From positions 30,573 to 94,572 of the forward strand of contig JAHECG010000002.1 of assembly GCA_024641855.1 (NCBI GenBank): a stretch of 64,000 nt of DNA, in the 5' to 3' direction. Positions 27,741 to 35,922 of this stretch are shown piece after piece. The notes beneath the pieces were generated by a model. That model ran no database searches and was not told where the DNA came from. It saw only the letters and a list, made by a program, of their open reading frames with translations. The position numbers and the translations under genes are program-made. The first letter of the stretch is position 1. The number at the start of each line of letters is the position of its first letter. The DNA comes from Betaproteobacteria bacterium (GTDB taxonomy: Bacteria; Pseudomonadota; Gammaproteobacteria; Burkholderiales; Thiobacteraceae).

Positions 27741-30100
27741 TAGAAAGTGAGCAGTAGATTAAAGAGTGCTGAATATTGGCGCGCATCAACTGCGTTACCA
27801 TAGATTTCCTTTAAGCCCTCCAGCGGCTCCAAGGTGGCGAACGACGCATTCAACACTACGTTTTGTGAGAAGTAAGGCCGATATTGAATCCCGACTGAAA
27901 GGTCGTATCCAAGCCTAGTGCTATGGAGTCGTTGGTTACGCAGCACCGCCAGCGAAGATAAATTATCGAATTCTAAATAATTCGCATTGGTAATCACGCG
28001 CAACCGCGGTGTAATATCGAAATCCGCACCAACGCCAAACAAATGGATGCCTGGATTGGTGAAGTTCGACTGACCATGTTCACGTGAGGTTCGTAGATTT
28101 GCCAGGATGCCATTACGCGTTGATAACGCAGTACCGCCACCACCAATCAACGGTACTGATTGACGAATAAAGTAGCTGGTATCAGCGCCTGCAAATTGTG
28201 GATTTTCTAAAACGGAGTCAAAGCCACCCGCTTTATTATCATAAGGATCCTTATCACCAGAAGCCCAAAGTGCACTGGCACGTACGCGATACCAATCGAA
28301 GTCTCGAGATAATTCCATCGCCCCAAAATAAGCGCTAATATCTTCTTTGACACCGGACAGTTGTCCTTTGCTTACGTTACCCGTTGCGTAATAGCCAGAT
28401 AAATTAAGATTCCAACGTCCAAAGTGGCCATCTCCATTCAAGCCGAGATAGGTAACATCATAATTATAGGGTCGCCCGGATCCGAAAATTGCAGGACGTT
28501 CCAAGAACCCATTATCGTTAAAATAAAGGGGGCGGCTGCCTTCGCGATTACGACTGTGCAGAACTGTACCTTGTGTGGTAAAGCCAAGCACTGGCGTATC
28601 TTGGCTATAAACGTTAAACAGGAACAAGTCTTCTTTACGCAAGCTTTGGCTAATATCATTCAAGCCACTATTGGTATCTTTTTCCAAACGACGAAACCAG
28701 CCAAGATTGTATTGCAACGTGTTATTAGCACGCGTACCAAACAAACGCACACCCAAAGGTTGGTCAAGAAATAGAAAGCCACGAAAATCGGCGGTGATGG
28801 GCTGAATGCCGACGCGCAAGCTATCAAAGTCGTAACGATCAGAAACGTTGCGCAAGTGCTTATCAACGAACAACTCTTGTACGGCTGCAAAGCTATCGGT
28901 ACGCGTAGGACCATTAGCAGGATTAACATTTACTGCGCGCACTTCTTGAGTATGCGTGTAGTTAACATTGAAAACCGGAACAAAACGGAATTCGTAATCC
29001 GGTGGTTTAAACGTTGTATTACCCTTGATCAACGCAAAGTTGAAAATTGCAGTTTCCGCCAACGTGTATTGCTTGCCGCGTCCAAAAGTGCCATTGGAGC
29101 CAGCATTCAGCGTGGATTGCGCGCCCACAGGCGTTGGCAACCGTCGCGCTTCAATTAAGGTGTCAGAAATCGCGCCAAAGTTAAAAAACCATTCATCGCC
29201 CAGCACATCCTGTAACACGGGTAGATCACCCTTAATCACATTTGGGTTATACGGGTCGAGGATATTGTAGGGCAGTAAATTCAGCGCCTTCACCAGACGC
29301 CAGCGATCCCGTATCGGAATTTCCTCGCGCACCAGATAAGGCGCTGGTGGTTCAACTTGTGACGGATCAATGATAGGAAGTCGAGGCTCAATAGGCGCAC
29401 CTTGTGGACGGCTGCGTACGACGGCCGTTTCTTTTTCCTTTTCTTGCGCAGCGACAACTTCTGCGGCTTGCGCTTTCGTTAAGGATTCTGTCCGACGCGG
29501 ATCCAATTGGCCTGCCGCATAATCGATGCGCCGATCTTTCGGAAATGGCTTAATAACTAACGTCGAACCCGTCCCGGTAGGTGCATTGAATATCCAAGCT
29601 TCACCACCACCAAAGCGTTTTACGCGATACCAATCGCCTTGTTTTAGATCTGCATCGAGTTCGACGCTTTGCTCTATGCGTGCAATCACTGGCAAGGATT
29701 GATCAGGGTGCTCATAGACAGCAACACTCGGCGCCAGCACTTGAACCAAGTAATGTTGGGTTGTTATCTCCGCCGCTGACTCAGCCACGGATGTAGACGC
29801 GCTTGCCATGTGGATCAAATCCGACCGAACCCAACCTTCCCGATCTAATACCGCAGGTTTAGTTCGCCGAATTTTGCTCCATCCATTCTCCTGTTGCAGT
29901 ACCTGCACTATTTCGCCCCGGTACATCACAGCCAAGATGCGTTCATCTTCTCCCGGACCTGCACGCATGCGCGATGCGGTTGCAACTTCCGCTTGCGTCT
30001 CGACGGCTGCAGCCAATACAGGTTGCACCCAAATCATTGGCGCTGTCAGCGCAAATAGGGACGCTACCATTAAACGAAGTTGTCTATTTTTATTTGCCAT
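27740..30100 (-). CDS. Outer-membrane beta-barrel protein with two N-terminal SH3 domains
   Basis: 786 aa from the preferred ATG at 30100. Signal peptide (~1-31); SH3 domain one (~38-96, NGWSKIRR, REGWV); SH3 domain two (~117-175, GDWYRVKRFGGGEAWI); a charged helical linker; then, from about 270, a segment with DPYNPNVIKGDLP followed by a long run of alternating aromatic strands that ends LFNLLLTF with terminal Phe, as in outer-membrane proteins. ATGs at 30109 and 30118 are alternatives; none has a good ribosome site, and the start overlaps the upstream lipoprotein gene by 11 nt. It could be the sheath through which the neighbouring cytochromes make contact (inference), with the SH3 domains binding peptidoglycan. 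Confidence 0.75.
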   Translation of the reverse strand: MANKNRQLRLMVASLFALTAPMIWVQPVLAAAVETQAEVATASRMRAGPGEDERILAVMYRGEIVQVLQQENGWSKIRRTKPAVLDREGWVRSDLIHMASASTSVAESAAEITTQHYLVQVLAPSVAVYEHPDQSLPVIARIEQSVELDADLKQGDWYRVKRFGGGEAWIFNAPTGTGSTLVIKPFPKDRRIDYAAGQLDPRRTESLTKAQAAEVVAAQEKEKETAVVRSRPQGAPIEPRLPIIDPSQVEPPAPYLVREEIPIRDRWRLVKALNLLPYNILDPYNPNVIKGDLPVLQDVLGDEWFFNFGAISDTLIEARRLPTPVGAQSTLNAGSNGTFGRGKQYTLAETAIFNFALIKGNTTFKPPDYEFRFVPVFNVNYTHTQEVRAVNVNPANGPTRTDSFAAVQELFVDKHLRNVSDRYDFDSLRVGIQPITADFRGFLFLDQPLGVRLFGTRANNTLQYNLGWFRRLEKDTNSGLNDISQSLRKEDLFLFNVYSQDTPVLGFTTQGTVLHSRNREGSRPLYFNDNGFLERPAIFGSGRPYNYDVTYLGLNGDGHFGRWNLNLSGYYATGNVSKGQLSGVKEDISAYFGAMELSRDFDWYRVRASALWASGDKDPYDNKAGGFDSVLENPQFAGADTSYFIRQSVPLIGGGGTALSTRNGILANLRTSREHGQSNFTNPGIHLFGVGADFDITPRLRVITNANYLEFDNLSSLAVLRNQRLHSTRLGYDLSVGIQYRPYFSQNVVLNASFATLEPLEGLKEIYGNAVDARQYSALFNLLLTF

Positions 30101-31973
30101 CGCACACATTGGTTTCATTTGAGTCAAGATAAGGCGCAACCGGACAGTTCACGTAGCGCAACTGCCCACCCGGTAAGCCCATAATCGTGTCGGCACGAAT
30201 AGCGACTTTTGCATTATGAATATCGCTCCCAGCACCTAACGCTACACCCGCATTATAAAGCCCGATAAAAGAGATGAAGTTATCCTGGTCGATACCGTCA
30301 CCGGAAATGCCAATACCACCGACCAACGTATCACCACGATAAATTGGGAAACCACCGGAGAATATCTGGATACCATTGGCCGATACTGCACTGCAGGTGG
30401 CCGCAGGCGTTGCAGTCAAAATATTGTTCACAACTTTAGTTCCTACCAAATCCAACTGTAAACCCACATTAAACGGGCTCCACTTGGTACTGTAATCCAG
30501 AGACAGCGGCCCCGCCGCGTTCGCATTTATACCATCCGGGAAAAACGGACGCGCGATCAAACCAATCGTTCTGTTACTGTAGGCAATGCCATCGGCAAAT
30601 GCCGTCGTGCTGATCTGCGCTCTTGCGTTCGTTGTGTATTGGCTAATAGCGCCATTATTAATCCCCGCCGCACCCACCACAAAACCCGGTTGCGCATTTA
30701 ACGTTGCATAGGCATCTGTGCGCGAAAAAAACATGGAGGTGCGCGCTTTTTGCACCGCTACATCGGTGCCAAATACCGGTGCATCCGGCGTGCGGATCAA
30801 CCCAACAATCGCACCATTGGTATCCACCACGGCGATATTCACTTGCGCTTGAGAACCTAGTGGCAAACGAATTTGACCCCGCGTGCGGTTAGTAACGCGG
30901 ATGTTCTCGGCTAGAATTTGAATCACTTCCGCCTGCGTCATTAAGCCATCCGTACCAGCGATAGCTGGGTAGCGGTTAACTCCCGCACCATTCACCAGCA
31001 CAAATGCATTTAACCCAGTGAAATTGCCGCTACTATCAGCTAAATAACCTGATGCAGCCGTATTAAATGCGGTGCCATCTATCACGCCACCAGCCGCGGT
31101 GAAGTAGCCTGGAACATCGACCAAAGCGCCACCGGACGGCATCGCCGGTGCTACTGCAGGATTCGTAGAAATTGCCTCGGAATCGGTAAACCGCAGGGTG
31201 CGTCCATCAACGGTAATGCGATCAGCACGACGATTCGTCGGGGCGCTAAACCCACTGCTACCTGCCACAGCAATGAGTTCATCGACGCTCATATCGGTGT
31301 CAAGTATGTTCAAGTCTAGACTATATAAACCATCGGATATTACGCCGATGCCGCCAACCACCGTCCCATTTTTGTAAAGCGGCAATCCACCGGGGTCAGC
31401 CGAAAGTCCCAGGGGTGCACCGTGTGGGCCACGGCTACCGCCTGCTGCTTTATTCCAGGCGACATCAGAACAGGACAGTGAAGAAAACTGCACACCGAAC
31501 AAAGGACCGCCTGGTTGATTTGTTTCATGCGGATTGAAATTCTGCTGCACAATTTGGCTCGCCGTACGACTGGTAAACGCATTGCCTTCAGAAGAAAGAA
31601 ATGCACCGGTAATCGCTTTGCTGATGGCCGTGTATTCTGCACCGACCGCTACGCCTTGCAACCCACCGGTTACTGCACGACCAGCGGTAATCGTCGCGTT
31701 GGATGCACCACCGATTTGATAGACTCCCAAAACATTACCAACCCGATCCACGACAGCAATCGTGGTATTTGCGGCAAGATGCGCTTGGGCCTCTTTGACC
31801 GCTTGACTGATGATGCGATTGACTTCAGCCGCAGACAAGAAACTGGGCGTTGTCAAGGCGCAACTACCTGTACAGCCTGCGTCGCTGTTGATTGTCGCTC
31901 CGCCACCACCACCGGCACTACCGCCACACCCGGTGAGTATGCTCAACAGCAACAAGACAACGATCAATCTCAT
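30090..31973 (-). CDS. Lipoprotein with two GlcG/HbpS (heme-binding type) domains
   Basis: 627 aa starting at the ATG at 31973 (AAAGGA upstream). A lipoprotein signal with lipobox LTGC puts the lipidated Cys at 16, followed by a Gly/Ser spacer. Two copies of the GlcG/HbpS fold follow: the first (~45-230) has TTIAVVDRVGNVLGVYQIG, FLSSEGNAFTSRTASQI and GGLPLYKNGTVVGGIGVISD; the second (~355-600) has VNIAVVDTNGAIVGLIRTP, ARTSMFFSRTDAYATL and GGFPIYRGDTLVGGIGISGD. The family includes heme-binding/heme-degrading proteins and redox sensors. No CXXCH is present. It lies in the middle of the cytochrome operon and overlaps both neighbours. Confidence 0.8.
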   Translation of the reverse strand: MRLIVVLLLLSILTGCGGSAGGGGGATINSDAGCTGSCALTTPSFLSAAEVNRIISQAVKEAQAHLAANTTIAVVDRVGNVLGVYQIGGASNATITAGRAVTGGLQGVAVGAEYTAISKAITGAFLSSEGNAFTSRTASQIVQQNFNPHETNQPGGPLFGVQFSSLSCSDVAWNKAAGGSRGPHGAPLGLSADPGGLPLYKNGTVVGGIGVISDGLYSLDLNILDTDMSVDELIAVAGSSGFSAPTNRRADRITVDGRTLRFTDSEAISTNPAVAPAMPSGGALVDVPGYFTAAGGVIDGTAFNTAASGYLADSSGNFTGLNAFVLVNGAGVNRYPAIAGTDGLMTQAEVIQILAENIRVTNRTRGQIRLPLGSQAQVNIAVVDTNGAIVGLIRTPDAPVFGTDVAVQKARTSMFFSRTDAYATLNAQPGFVVGAAGINNGAISQYTTNARAQISTTAFADGIAYSNRTIGLIARPFFPDGINANAAGPLSLDYSTKWSPFNVGLQLDLVGTKVVNNILTATPAATCSAVSANGIQIFSGGFPIYRGDTLVGGIGISGDGIDQDNFISFIGLYNAGVALGAGSDIHNAKVAIRADTIMGLPGGQLRYVNCPVAPYLDSNETNVCDGK

Positions 31974-33754
31974 TTCTTTCCTTTCGGCTTCGATAATAAT
32001 TGCGCTTGCATCTCGGCGTGCCAATAATTTCGACCGGCATGGAATTGATGGCAAGTAGCGCAATCCGACGTCACTTTTCCGGATACTGGCTTAGCACCGA
32101 CATGGCACTCTCGACACTTCTCGATATTCGGCATCGCAATATCTTTGGATTCTTTCGAATTTTTGACAGCATGACAGCTCGCACATTCCTCGGTCGTATG
32201 TTTGGCGTGCGAAAATATCGCTTGCGGCATCCACACTTGCGCGATGCGTACCGGCGCGACTTCCCAACCGTTTTCATCGCCAGTCCGTTTGACGATATGG
32301 CAGGTGCTGCACACCTTGCGTTTCTCAAACATGTCGTACAACACTTGCTTCGCCTTTTGATTGGCGATTAGCAGCGCCTCTTGGCGTTGCGGATAGCTCA
32401 ACACTGCACCAGGTCGCATCCGCCGCAGATCAGGAGGAGGGCTAACTCCGGGCGGAACATCACCAAGCACTAAACGCGCATAGAATTCACGCAACATCGT
32501 AGCCATTTCCGTTTCCGAGCCATGCGGCGCCTGACGGTTTGTCACTTGCGGCTCAAACGCCAGTGAGTGGCACTTCTGACAGTGTTGCTCCATCACAATC
32601 GGCTTGATCAACCGACCGCCTTCGTCAGGTTCGTGGCAATCGGCGCACTTCATTACCGTACGACGTCCTTGTGCATCGCGCACACCAGCGGCATCCCGCT
32701 TACCATCAGGATCGCGCACACCATCTGGATCCAGATGCAATTTATGGTTGAACTTGAGGTTGGAATGTTCAACCAGCAGTTCCGCGTTCTTCTTATCTTG
32801 ACGCACACGTCGAATCAACTTGGGTTTATCTGCATCCAGCAACGATAGACGGAAAGCCGGATGTTCAGTCCGGAAATCTGTCACCTTGCCAGACTGCGCG
32901 TCGGCGGCGACTTTCTCCACATCCGTATGACAATCCGCGCATTGCTCTTGCGCACGCGGCGCCAATTGCTTTCCTTTATGATCGCGATGACATTCAGCGC
33001 AACGCATGTCGCGAAATGCAGCGCCTTGAGGCCCCGTCAATTCCTTAGCAGGAACATGTTCTTTGATTCGCTTATGACAAGTGACACACTCCTGATCGCG
33101 CGTATGTTTGAAAGGAATCTGGTGGCATGCTCTGCAATCCGAAGCAAAAGGTTGATGGCCTTGGGACAGCGGCCCGGGATTCCAGGATTGCGTGAATTTG
33201 GCGCTAACCGCCTGCGTCATTTGCCCCACCGAACCCGCGTTCATCTTAGCCGCAGCTGGCGAACTCAATCGACCCAACAAATCCGCTGAGATTGGAACCA
33301 GCAAAGTCAGTATTAATAAGCCAAGAAAAGCTAAATAGGACAAACGACGTTTTGAAATACGATTTTCAGTCGGTGCAACTCGAGTCAGAATATCCCCTGC
33401 GTCTCCACCTTCCAAGGGGTTCACCAACGTGATGGACAACGCCAGCGGTATTCCCTCCGACGCAGCCTCGACTTGCAGTAAATAGGGGCCGACTTCAATA
33501 CGGTCGCCGATCGCTAATCGGCTATTTTGAGCGGCTTGTCCATTGACCTGAATACGCCCAGGATCGGCCTCAATGACAGTACCGTCATCGGTAACGGTAA
33601 TGCGCGCATGAGATAAGGCTACACGCGGATCGGCCAAATGAATTTGACATTGCGTGCCGCGGCCAATAATGAACACTGAACCCGGAATACGTCTTTGATC
33701 GCGCTGGGTCTGACCCCGTTGATTGACCGTAACATTGGTAACTTGGATTTCCAT
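31970..33754 (-). CDS. FHA domain - TM helix - decaheme cytochrome c
   Basis: 594 aa. An N-terminal FHA domain (~25-95; GRGTQCQIHL with Arg32, then VALSHARI with His49) is followed by one TM helix (~139-161) and a region with ten CXXCH sites at residues 207, 223, 252, 272, 370, 392, 482, 524, 547 and 565. The topology must be FHA in the cytoplasm and hemes in the periplasm. Four six-residue D-x-x-G-x-R units occur at 342-365. In the usual FHA pattern SRxHARI, the Ser-Arg positions are Ala-Leu here with Ser beside the His, so phospho-Thr binding may be altered. The stop overlaps the lipoprotein start (ATGA); the gene is 18 bp downstream of the cytochrome b-like gene. Confidence 0.88.
   Translation of the reverse strand: MEIQVTNVTVNQRGQTQRDQRRIPGSVFIIGRGTQCQIHLADPRVALSHARITVTDDGTVIEADPGRIQVNGQAAQNSRLAIGDRIEVGPYLLQVEAASEGIPLALSITLVNPLEGGDAGDILTRVAPTENRISKRRLSYLAFLGLLILTLLVPISADLLGRLSSPAAAKMNAGSVGQMTQAVSAKFTQSWNPGPLSQGHQPFASDCRACHQIPFKHTRDQECVTCHKRIKEHVPAKELTGPQGAAFRDMRCAECHRDHKGKQLAPRAQEQCADCHTDVEKVAADAQSGKVTDFRTEHPAFRLSLLDADKPKLIRRVRQDKKNAELLVEHSNLKFNHKLHLDPDGVRDPDGKRDAAGVRDAQGRRTVMKCADCHEPDEGGRLIKPIVMEQHCQKCHSLAFEPQVTNRQAPHGSETEMATMLREFYARLVLGDVPPGVSPPPDLRRMRPGAVLSYPQRQEALLIANQKAKQVLYDMFEKRKVCSTCHIVKRTGDENGWEVAPVRIAQVWMPQAIFSHAKHTTEECASCHAVKNSKESKDIAMPNIEKCRECHVGAKPVSGKVTSDCATCHQFHAGRNYWHAEMQAQLLSKPKGKK
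32660..32731 (-). repeat. Four 18-bp units coding D-x-x-G-x-R hexapeptides
   Basis: Between hemes four and five of the FHA-decaheme protein the translation reads DPDGVR, DPDGKR, DAAGVR, DAQGRR. The Asp/Gly spacing recalls calcium-loop repeats, but the run is too short to call a known motif. Confidence 0.7.
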
Positions 33755-33772
33755 TGCGAGCCGGTCCTTGGG

Positions 33773-34654
33773 TTACCAGTAATAAAAGACGGAAAGAATA
33801 TGCGCGATTAAGGTTGCGAGCAGCGCAAAAGATAAAGGCACATGCAGATACAACCAAATTCGCATGAGCGCCCGATAGCGCAAATCGCGACGAACGCGAT
33901 CTGTTAATGCACTCTTACGTGTCATTTCCGACAACAATTGCCCGTTAATGCGTGCTTGCTCCGGTGTTAATTTAGTGCCCACACGCATCAACGCATCACA
34001 AGCGGCACGCGTAGGACAAAACTCATTCATCGCGGTAATTTGTCGACGCATGCTACTTCCCACCGCCAAGGCACGAGGATGGGCTCGGGTCGCTTTCAAA
34101 ACAATGGTGTTGGCCTCATCCGGTAGATCTAATGCCAACTTTCGACATTTACGATCCAAGTCGGCAATCTTTAACAGCAAACTCTCCAACGTCTCTCCTG
34201 CAAGATTGCCCGTCATGAGTTCGGGATATCGCAAATAGGCATAGACGCCAAAAAAACCACTCAGAATAACAATGACCATTAGGACATAGGCCAGGGTATG
34301 GATATTCCATCCAAATTCGAAAGCACTATGCAATGTTGCAATAATGATTAAGCTTGTACCCAGGTAAACGTGCGCCGAAGTCCATCCTTGTACGCTGCCC
34401 ATATTGGATCGATAGCGGCGCTTACGCACACCCAGCAACATCAACCATACAATCAAAACCGCAGCAATCGTACCTAAGGTATAGCCGAGCCAAGTGCCGC
34501 CATAAGGTTTAATGTACACAACCGGGGGTTCATGCCATATATAAACGACCAGAGACAACACGCAGAACCATAACGCGAGTTTTAAGTAGCGCGCGCGCTT
34601 GAAGGCAAGAATAGACTGATTTTGGTGCATGGCTGATGTTAGGCGAGAGCCCAT
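33773..34654 (-). CDS. Five-helix membrane cytochrome b-like protein
   Basis: About 293 aa with five hydrophobic helices. Helix 3 carries two His 14 residues apart (AHVYLG...TLHSAF) and the last helix also carries two His 14 apart (YLHVPL...IAHILS). This is the arrangement of cytochrome b561/ferric-reductase-like proteins that bind two hemes b across the membrane. A ~110-residue cytoplasmic-type loop with several Arg, Asp and two Cys separates helices 4 and 5. It is the first gene of the redox operon and is the likely quinone-side entry or exit point (inference). I place the start at the ATG at 34654, close behind AAGAGGTG; the ATG at 34630 is an alternative. Confidence 0.7.
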   Translation of the reverse strand: MGSRLTSAMHQNQSILAFKRARYLKLALWFCVLSLVVYIWHEPPVVYIKPYGGTWLGYTLGTIAAVLIVWLMLLGVRKRRYRSNMGSVQGWTSAHVYLGTSLIIIATLHSAFEFGWNIHTLAYVLMVIVILSGFFGVYAYLRYPELMTGNLAGETLESLLLKIADLDRKCRKLALDLPDEANTIVLKATRAHPRALAVGSSMRRQITAMNEFCPTRAACDALMRVGTKLTPEQARINGQLLSEMTRKSALTDRVRRDLRYRALMRIWLYLHVPLSFALLATLIAHILSVFYYW

Positions 34655-35051
34655 CACCTCTTATTTTATTGGCGCGATTAATTAGCGCCTGCCGCACTAA
34701 ATGAACAAATTATGATTTAAGCCAGCGGGCTGTCTCGCAATTTAAACCTTGTTTAAATTTGAAGCCTTGAATAACCCAAGATTAAATCAAAAATCTTCTA
34801 ATTAGATACAGAGCTAGGCATTTTTATAGCACTAAAGTATATAGGAATGAATAAACAGCGTGTAATATTTTTCCCTTTCCAGGGGATCGCTAGTTACCAC
34901 CACTGACCCCTGACCAAATAGCAATACCCTAAAACCATAATTACTTTAAGGTTATTTCATGGGGACCTTTTTTGCAAGCGAACATTTTGCGGTAAAGTGA
35001 ACTAGGTGCACGAATTCTTGAGCACGACAACCAACCCCGACAACCCAACCG
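34655..35051. promoter_or_regulatory. Divergent intergenic region between the redox operon and gspH
   Basis: 397 bp, AT-rich, with no open frame of note. It must hold the promoters for the redox operon (minus) and for gspH-N (plus). Features seen: GGCGC(34671)-9 nt-GCGCC(34689), 17 bp upstream of the first redox gene; the 21-bp palindrome at 34739-34759; AAGATT/AATCTT at 34778-34797; and CAGGGG/CCCCTG at 34880-34912. CATAAT on the minus strand (~34710) could be a -10 box, but I find no well-spaced -35, so an activator may be needed. Confidence 0.55.
34739..34759. promoter_or_regulatory. 21-bp perfect palindrome, candidate operator
   Basis: AATTTAAAC-CTT-GTTTAAATT has 9-base arms and a 3-nt centre. 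It lies 85 bp upstream of the first redox gene, just behind the possible -10 on that strand, a usual place for an activator dimer. It matches no operator I recognise (it is not a Fur, FNR or LexA box). Confidence 0.55.
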
Positions 35052-35549
35052 ATGCAGAAGCATAAACACAAAAGAATAATACGAACGCCTGGATTTACCT
35101 TGATCGAAATCCTAGTTGTCGTAATCATCATCGGCGTCATGGCAAGCAGTATTGCGATTAAGGCATTTCCGGATGATCGCAGCCGCCTACGACAAGAAGC
35201 TGAACGACTCGGATTATTGCTAGCACAAGCGCGCGACGAGGCATTTCTCAGCGGCCACAGCATTACATGGTCAATACAAAATCAGACCTATAGCTTCTGG
35301 AAACTGAATAACGAACGCCAATGGGTGCCGCTGACCAATAATCTAGCGCTAAGATCGCGCACCTTACCAACAACAATCTCATTAATTGATTTAACCATAA
35401 ACGCAACGAAAGTTCCTTTGAGCCAAAGTGTAATATTCTCCCCATCCGGACTAAATATCCCATTTTCAGCCACTCTGGCTACGCAGGAGTATCGGGTACT
35501 CTTGTCAGGCGATAGTGCCGGTCGCATACAAATCAAAGATGAAAATTAA
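35052..35549 (+). CDS. gspH: GspH, minor pseudopilin
   Basis: A 165-aa prepilin: basic leader, cleavage at G before FTLIEILVVVIIIGVMASS with Glu5, hydrophobic helix, then a beta-rich domain (EAERLGLLLAQARDEAFLSG is typical of GspH). It is the first gene of the second gsp cluster, which runs H-I-J-K-L-M-N with almost no gaps. It starts at the ATG at 35052. Confidence 0.92.
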   Translation: MQKHKHKRIIRTPGFTLIEILVVVIIIGVMASSIAIKAFPDDRSRLRQEAERLGLLLAQARDEAFLSGHSITWSIQNQTYSFWKLNNERQWVPLTNNLALRSRTLPTTISLIDLTINATKVPLSQSVIFSPSGLNIPFSATLATQEYRVLLSGDSAGRIQIKDEN

Positions 35550-35922
35550 AATACGCACAACTGGTTTTACGCTAATCGAAGTTTTAGTGGCACTCGCCAT
35601 TCTAGGCATCGCTTTATCCGCAGTTTTACGCGCCAGCGTCGTCACCACAGATCAAGCCCAAGCAATAAAACTGAAACTGCTGGCCCAGTGGAGCGCAGAA
35701 AATTTACTAGCAGAACAAATAGCGCGTAAACATTGGCCAGATCCGGGGATACAAACAGGCAATAGCGAACAAGCCGGTATCACGCTGCAGTGGGAACAAA
35801 CCACGACCACTACGCCAAATCCAGATTTTCGACGCATCGAAATTAAAATTTATGCGCAACCAGACCACACCTATGCTTTAACCCAATTAGTAGGGTTTGC
35901 AACAAATCCGTCAGCGTTATGA
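35539..35922 (+). CDS. gspI: GspI, minor pseudopilin
   Basis: A 127-aa minor pseudopilin with the prepilin motif GFTLIEVLVALAILGIALSA and the GspI-like region LLAQWSAENLLAEQIA. It belongs to the GspI-J-K tip complex. The ATG at 35539 overlaps gspH by 11 nt; an in-frame GTG further up is less likely because the leader would be unusually long. Confidence 0.92.
   Translation: MKIKIRTTGFTLIEVLVALAILGIALSAVLRASVVTTDQAQAIKLKLLAQWSAENLLAEQIARKHWPDPGIQTGNSEQAGITLQWEQTTTTTPNPDFRRIEIKIYAQPDHTYALTQLVGFATNPSAL

Noticed and set aside
31515-32027. 170-codon plus-strand open frame
   Set aside because: It lies antisense to the GlcG/HbpS lipoprotein gene, whose domains and codon pattern are clear. The plus-strand translation is low in recognisable content.
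31974-32063. N-terminal extension of the GlcG lipoprotein by 30 codons
   Set aside because: It would place a charged stretch before the lipoprotein signal and overlaps the FHA gene; the ATG at 31973 has a ribosome site and gives a clean lipobox.
34880-34912. CAGGGG...CCCCTG and CTGACCCCTGACC near gspH, considered as a REP/RAYT remnant
   Set aside because: Only a single degenerate copy with a 21-nt gap; no transposase or second copy seen in the window.
34945-34975. AAGGT-12 nt-ACCTTTTTT, considered as a terminator
   Set aside because: Five-base AT-containing stem with a 12-nt loop is too weak, and no upstream gene needs terminating there.
20207-35051. Mobile-element origin of the redox operon between gspG and gspH
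   Set aside because: No transposase, integrase, tRNA end or flanking direct repeat is visible at either junction. Transfer by older recombination cannot be excluded, but nothing in the sequence supports it directly.
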